This document shows positions 35,226 through 39,467 of a stretch of 39,467 nucleotides of DNA, in pieces. The position numbers were made by a program, and so were the translations under genes. Numbering within the stretch: position 1 is the first letter of the stretch; the number at the start of each line of letters is the position of its first letter. The stretch comes from Drechslerella dactyloides (lineage: Eukaryota > Ascomycota > Orbiliomycetes > Orbiliales > Orbiliaceae). The stretch lies in NCBI GenBank assembly GCA_020064725.1, contig JAGTWJ010000004.1:1-39467 (forward strand), given 5' to 3'. Below the pieces are notes generated by a model. The model saw only the letters and a list, made by a program, of their open reading frames with translations, did no database searches and was not told where the DNA came from.

Positions 35226-35664
35226 TTACACGAATCGTGCGACTAGACCTAAAGACTGCCAGTGCAGTCATACTTTCTCTACACGACGCTCTCTACGCTC
35301 CTTCTTCGTTTTCCCGTCTTCTATGTGCAGGCATACATGGAAGACCAGTTGGTTAGATTTGGCCAGGCGCATGATTTTAAAGACTAGACCGCCTTAGGGT
35401 GTTACGATTTATGGCATCTTTGCATATTTTTACCCATCGTGGTTGCATTTACCCTTGTTTTCGGTGTTTCGGTCTGCTTGATGGATTTTACCTGCTGCAT
35501 ATTCCAGGTGCTAATATTTAATATAGAGGATAGAATGCAAGATTATTCCTATATATCATAATAATGAACTTAAAGGATATCAGGAGATAGCCGCGCCGTA
35601 TGTACAGTAACTATTCTACGTATGTATGTTGAAAACGTTGGTTTGCCGGGTATCGATCGATATA
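35226..35664. other. intergenic region between convergent genes
   Basis: This is the 3' flank shared by the MFS gene (+) and the zinc-ribbon gene (-). It is AT-rich. I see nothing else in it. Confidence 0.6.
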
Positions 35665-36782
35665 TCACCCGTTCCCACCGACCCCCAGGTCGCCGATATT
35701 GCACCGGCGCCACAGCATCTCCCGCTCTCGCGCCTCCGTATCCATCCTCAGCTCCCGCCGTCGCGCCTTCATCTGCTCCCGTTGTTCGGGCGTCGCGTAC
35801 ACCTGTCCCTCGTCGCTGTCGTCGTCGTCTTCCATTTCCTGGGCCGCCGTATCCTGCATATGGGACCCTGCAGTGCCGTTGTACGGCTGGTACACATTGT
35901 GCGCATGCGTGTACGGTGGCATGTGCATGTGCGCTTGCATGCCGTCGTCGTGGACGGGTGGATGCGCGGCGACATAGTCGGCAGGCGGATCGTCAAACAT
36001 GCCTTCCTCGTCTGCTATCCCCGCGTACTCGCCGTTGCCGTACGGGTGAACGTACCCGCTGGCCATATCCGCGTCAGCGGGGAACTGTAGCTGGCCAGTG
36101 TCCACGTCGTCGAGAATGAACATGCCGCTGCGGCGGCGGAGGTCGAGGAGGGAGTGCAGCGTTCGATGCATGTTTGACATTGCGCTGTCATCGTCGCCGG
36201 GGCTGTATCCGTGTCCATGGGCGTCGGTATGTCCCGCATTAGGCTGGCCGATGTTCATGGCTTGGGATTCGCGAAAGTTGATAAGCTCTGAGAGGATGAG
36301 GGAGCGGCGCTTCATCTCGTCTTGCATGTGCAGCGGCTCTAGTTCGGCTGGCGGGTCGAGTGATTCCGTCTGCAATTCTGGGTGATTGACCTCGGGGATT
36401 GCGGCCGGCGGGGCGTCGGCGTACTGGCTGTTGCTAATGGAGAGGGAGGCGAGGGCATCTGAGAGGGGGTTCCAGTCGACGCCGTCGTTCGTGGAAAGGA
36501 GCAGATATGGCGATGTACACTTTTAAATTACAAAATTAGTATATACGCTATATAATATTGATATCGAACATTCGCATCTACAGCGTTGGACGCGTATATA
36601 CGCATGCACGCGTGTCCAATGCTGAATTCAGGGGTGAAGTTGCATATCAGCGTACGTACGATGCTGCAATATAGACCAGCGTCCGCGGGCGACGGCAGGG
36701 TCGCAGGAAGCGACATCGACGTGCCGCAAGACGGGCAGTAGACGATAGACGCGTGCTGGGAGTCGTCGTGTGCGGCGTCCAT
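35665..36782 (-). CDS. unrecognised zinc-ribbon protein with acidic C-terminal region
   Basis: I do not know this family. The ATG at 36782 has an excellent context (GCTACCGCCATGG). Exon 1 is 36782-36660 (41 codons). The intron 36659-36520 (140 nt) has a strong GTACGT donor but an unusual AAAAG acceptor. Exon 2 is 36519-35665. The total is 325 aa. Splicing brings together CPSC (Cys16, Cys19) and CSIC (Cys39, Cys42), a complete four-Cys zinc ribbon with a 19-residue spacer that straddles the intron. After it comes YLLLSTNDGVDWNPL, then a middle with MKRRSLILSELINFRESQA and HRTLHSLLDLRRRSGMFILD, which look like short conserved helices. Next is a His/Met/Pro/Asp-rich low-complexity part. An acidic EMEDDDDSDEG and a charged helix (TPEQREQMKARRRELR) end the protein. 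A nuclear or nucleic-acid-linked role is possible but only a guess from composition. Confidence 0.75.
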
Positions 36783-38020
36783 GGCGGTAGCATGTATGTA
36801 TCCCACGATATATCAGAGCGGAGGGGTTGCAATTGGCGTTCCGTTTGGCGACTGGCGCGCGGCTATTTCGATTTTGAAGACCGCAGCGGCTGAATGCGGG
36901 GCAACGCTGTAATTCAAGCTGCACTGGAAATGAAACTTCGGGTGAAAAGCCCTCAACGTCTATGATGCCGGTTGCGTGGATTGGAGAAGGATAAATGACA
37001 GGTCGTGTGATCGCGATAATATTGGTACTGTGGTCTTGGAGGGGCTGAGATTAGTTTTCGATCGAACTCTGCAGCCAGACACGTGCTGTGCTCGGGCTTC
37101 GATCGATTGCTTCGATTCGCGCGGTTTGACAGACGGTCTCAGATCCGGATCTCGCATCGAGGCGAATGCGGCCGAAGACGGGTTAGGCTCATGCAAGTTG
37201 GGCGGAGCATCCCGGTCGTGTGATGCCCGCTGTCTACAGCCTAAGGCATGGCCATGGTGTCATTCCGAGAGCTGGCTAAGATGTACTCTTGCCGAATTTG
37301 GACTGTATGCGTAAGATAAGCCCAGTCTACGAGACAAGATAATTTATTCTACAAGCGAAGTTATAATATTGCTATGTTAGAGATCCAATGACGTTGAAGC
37401 GTAGCCTGGCTCGGTGAGTCGGCAGGCGCTTGATTCTGCAACCTGCAAGGATTAACCTTTTCTACAACCGTCGACGCATGCCGGTGCCTCTTTCCGTCCT
37501 ACGAGTTGTCGGTTCCTGCATAGCTTCCTTGCATGCAATGTCACATATGTATATCTAACGGCCCTATATGACTCAATACAGTGCTCTACGGTATCCGCCC
37601 ATGCTAAATCCGGCACCGGTGTTGCCCTATCTAAATTGCTAGTTGTGCTAGACCTAAGCCTAAATTCCGCGGGGCGGTTAGATTTATAATAAATTCTCAT
37701 TTTGATACTATCATAATTGTAAAGTGCGAAACCACGAACCACCTAAAGTCTAAAGGAATTCAGTGCAGATTACTTATATTACTATTTTTTGGAGCTATAG
37801 ATACCCTCAATCTCCCGTGGAGTCGAACGTATTGCCTTTATAATGATTGGTGGCCATAATTTGTAATCCCCGAAGTACTAGTATAGCTATGCCAACTAAC
37901 GTTAACTATAGATACGGGGTATATATCATGTATTTCGTTGTCCGGTGTCGTTAATATTATAGGCCGTCAACATGCAGCATGGTAGCCATGTAACTTCCAG
38001 CCAGCTCAGAATTGAGCCTT
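36783..38020. other. gene-free intergenic region
   Basis: No gene is supported. It holds the promoter of the zinc-ribbon gene and one TGCATGCA octamer at 37530-37537. Open frames are below 115 codons and lack motifs. Confidence 0.5.
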
Positions 38021-38353
38021 TCACGGATTTCCCTCTCCAGGTACGCCTGCATCGTCATCATCATCATTTTGGCCGCCTGGATCGTCGTCATTGCCCTTAC
38101 CGGCATCACCGGCCCCATCATCGACAGGAACGATATAGTCATCTTCATCTTCATCACCATTAAAATCATCAATTGGCTCGTTACTCTTGTCCAATGTTGT
38201 TGGTTTGTCGTCTCCCGGTGATATTTGTCCTGGCTGTCCTGATATTTTATCGTCCGGATCATTCGGGCCGGTGCTAGGGTGCCGCTGTCTTGTGGGTCCA
38301 TTGACATCGATGGTCAACTCTGGCATTTTGATCGGACAAACGGACGCCTCCAT
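38021..38353 (-). CDS. candidate acidic low-complexity protein
   Basis: An ATG at 38353 opens 110 codons. The start is MEASVCPIKMPELTIDVNGP, followed by a Pro/Asp/Gly-rich stretch that becomes very acidic (FNGDEDEDDYIVP and a run of Asp). The frame ends at 38021. Another minus-strand frame, which ends at 37957, gives a more protein-like tail after the Asp run (AYLEREIRERLNSELAGSY), so a one-base error in the GAT repeats may have hidden the true C terminus. No family is recognised. It lies close to the artefactual contig end, so sequence quality is doubtful. Confidence 0.35.
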   Translation of the reverse strand: MEASVCPIKMPELTIDVNGPTRQRHPSTGPNDPDDKISGQPGQISPGDDKPTTLDKSNEPIDDFNGDEDEDDYIVPVDDGAGDAGKGNDDDPGGQNDDDDDAGVPGEGNP

Positions 38354-38888
38354 TTACAGTAACGTATATATTTTTTTTTGCATCGTATCGGTTGCAATTG
38401 AAATAGAACCGTTGCCATCTAAGGTTTTGCAGGCTTACTAGACATGCCTTCTGTTGTCTTTGTAACTTGAGATGACGGTTGTTATTGGAGGCGACTTAAT
38501 GCGAGTCTCGAGGATGAATTCGAGTTGAAGCTAACGTTATAACGGGATGGCCGATAGTGCTGTGATCGGAAGCTGGGAAAGGGATACAGCCTCGAGGGCC
38601 TCGAGGCTACACCATCGCTTTATATACTTTTGACTACAAATATATGTGGAGATAGATATATCGTTGATGGAAATATCGCAAAATAAGAATAGCAGTCATG
38701 TTACATTGTCGTAGTGGCAAGTGTGGATGTAGGTTAGTGTAGCTTCTCTTCCTAAGTGCGTATAAAATTCCTTGTGATCTAGGTAGATTTCCTGTACCTC
38801 GATCTAAATATCTACGCAGAATTCGTCCGATACCACATCCATCCACTTGGAGACGGTGTCGTTTGGAGACACTGGCCCACCTTGATGT
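38354..38888. other. intergenic region next to the contig end
   Basis: I see no gene. It contains a perfect inverted repeat AGCCTCGAG / CTCGAGGCT with a 3-nt spacer at 38588-38608. Confidence 0.5.

Positions 38889-39467
<579 letters not shown>

Overview
The window is nuclear DNA of a filamentous ascomycete (Pezizomycotina, perhaps a dothideomycete; the class is a guess). Protein-coding genes are broken by short GT-AG introns (mostly 53-140 nt, one of 305 nt) with CTAAC/CTGAC-like branch points. Recognisable products are typical of such fungi: a PRA1-family protein, the ER J-protein Erj5, an SREBP-like bHLH regulator, an L-lactate dehydrogenase and a DAL5-type MFS transporter. No rRNA, tRNA, CRISPR array or complete transposon was recognised by eye.

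Layout. 1-1652 is non-coding and carries a cluster of one 7-bp word. 1653-3002 (+) is a secreted Pro/Thr-rich protein with dibasic sites. 4688-5320 (+) is PRA1. 7695-8904 (+) is ERJ5. 10991-12080 (-) is a charged, unrecognised protein. 12081-16399 is non-coding and includes a 20-bp inverted repeat. 16400-17760 (+) is the bHLH factor. 17761-24435 is a 6.7-kb gene-poor stretch with microsatellites and one weak gene-like patch. 24436-25526 (-) is a serine-rich unknown. 28313-28897 (+) is a small basic unknown. 29836-30248 (-) is a weak candidate for a small secreted Cys protein. 30512-31558 (-) is L-LDH and 33494-35225 (+) is the MFS transporter, divergently arranged. 35665-36782 (-) is a new-looking zinc-ribbon protein. 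38021-38353 (-) is an acidic ORF. The contig ends in 579 nt of almost pure G.

The genes do not form an obvious cluster or pathway. The only suggestive pairing is L-LDH with the divergent organic-anion transporter, about 1.9 kb apart.

The most important caution concerns sequence quality. ERJ5, the MFS gene, the 11-12 kb gene and the 1.6-3 kb gene all need one-base corrections to read through. Nearly all of these are missing bases, and several lie in homopolymers or GC-rich runs. The PRA1, bHLH, LDH, 24-kb and 36-kb genes read cleanly. Together with the poly-G end this points to residual assembly error rather than gene death, but I cannot test that here.
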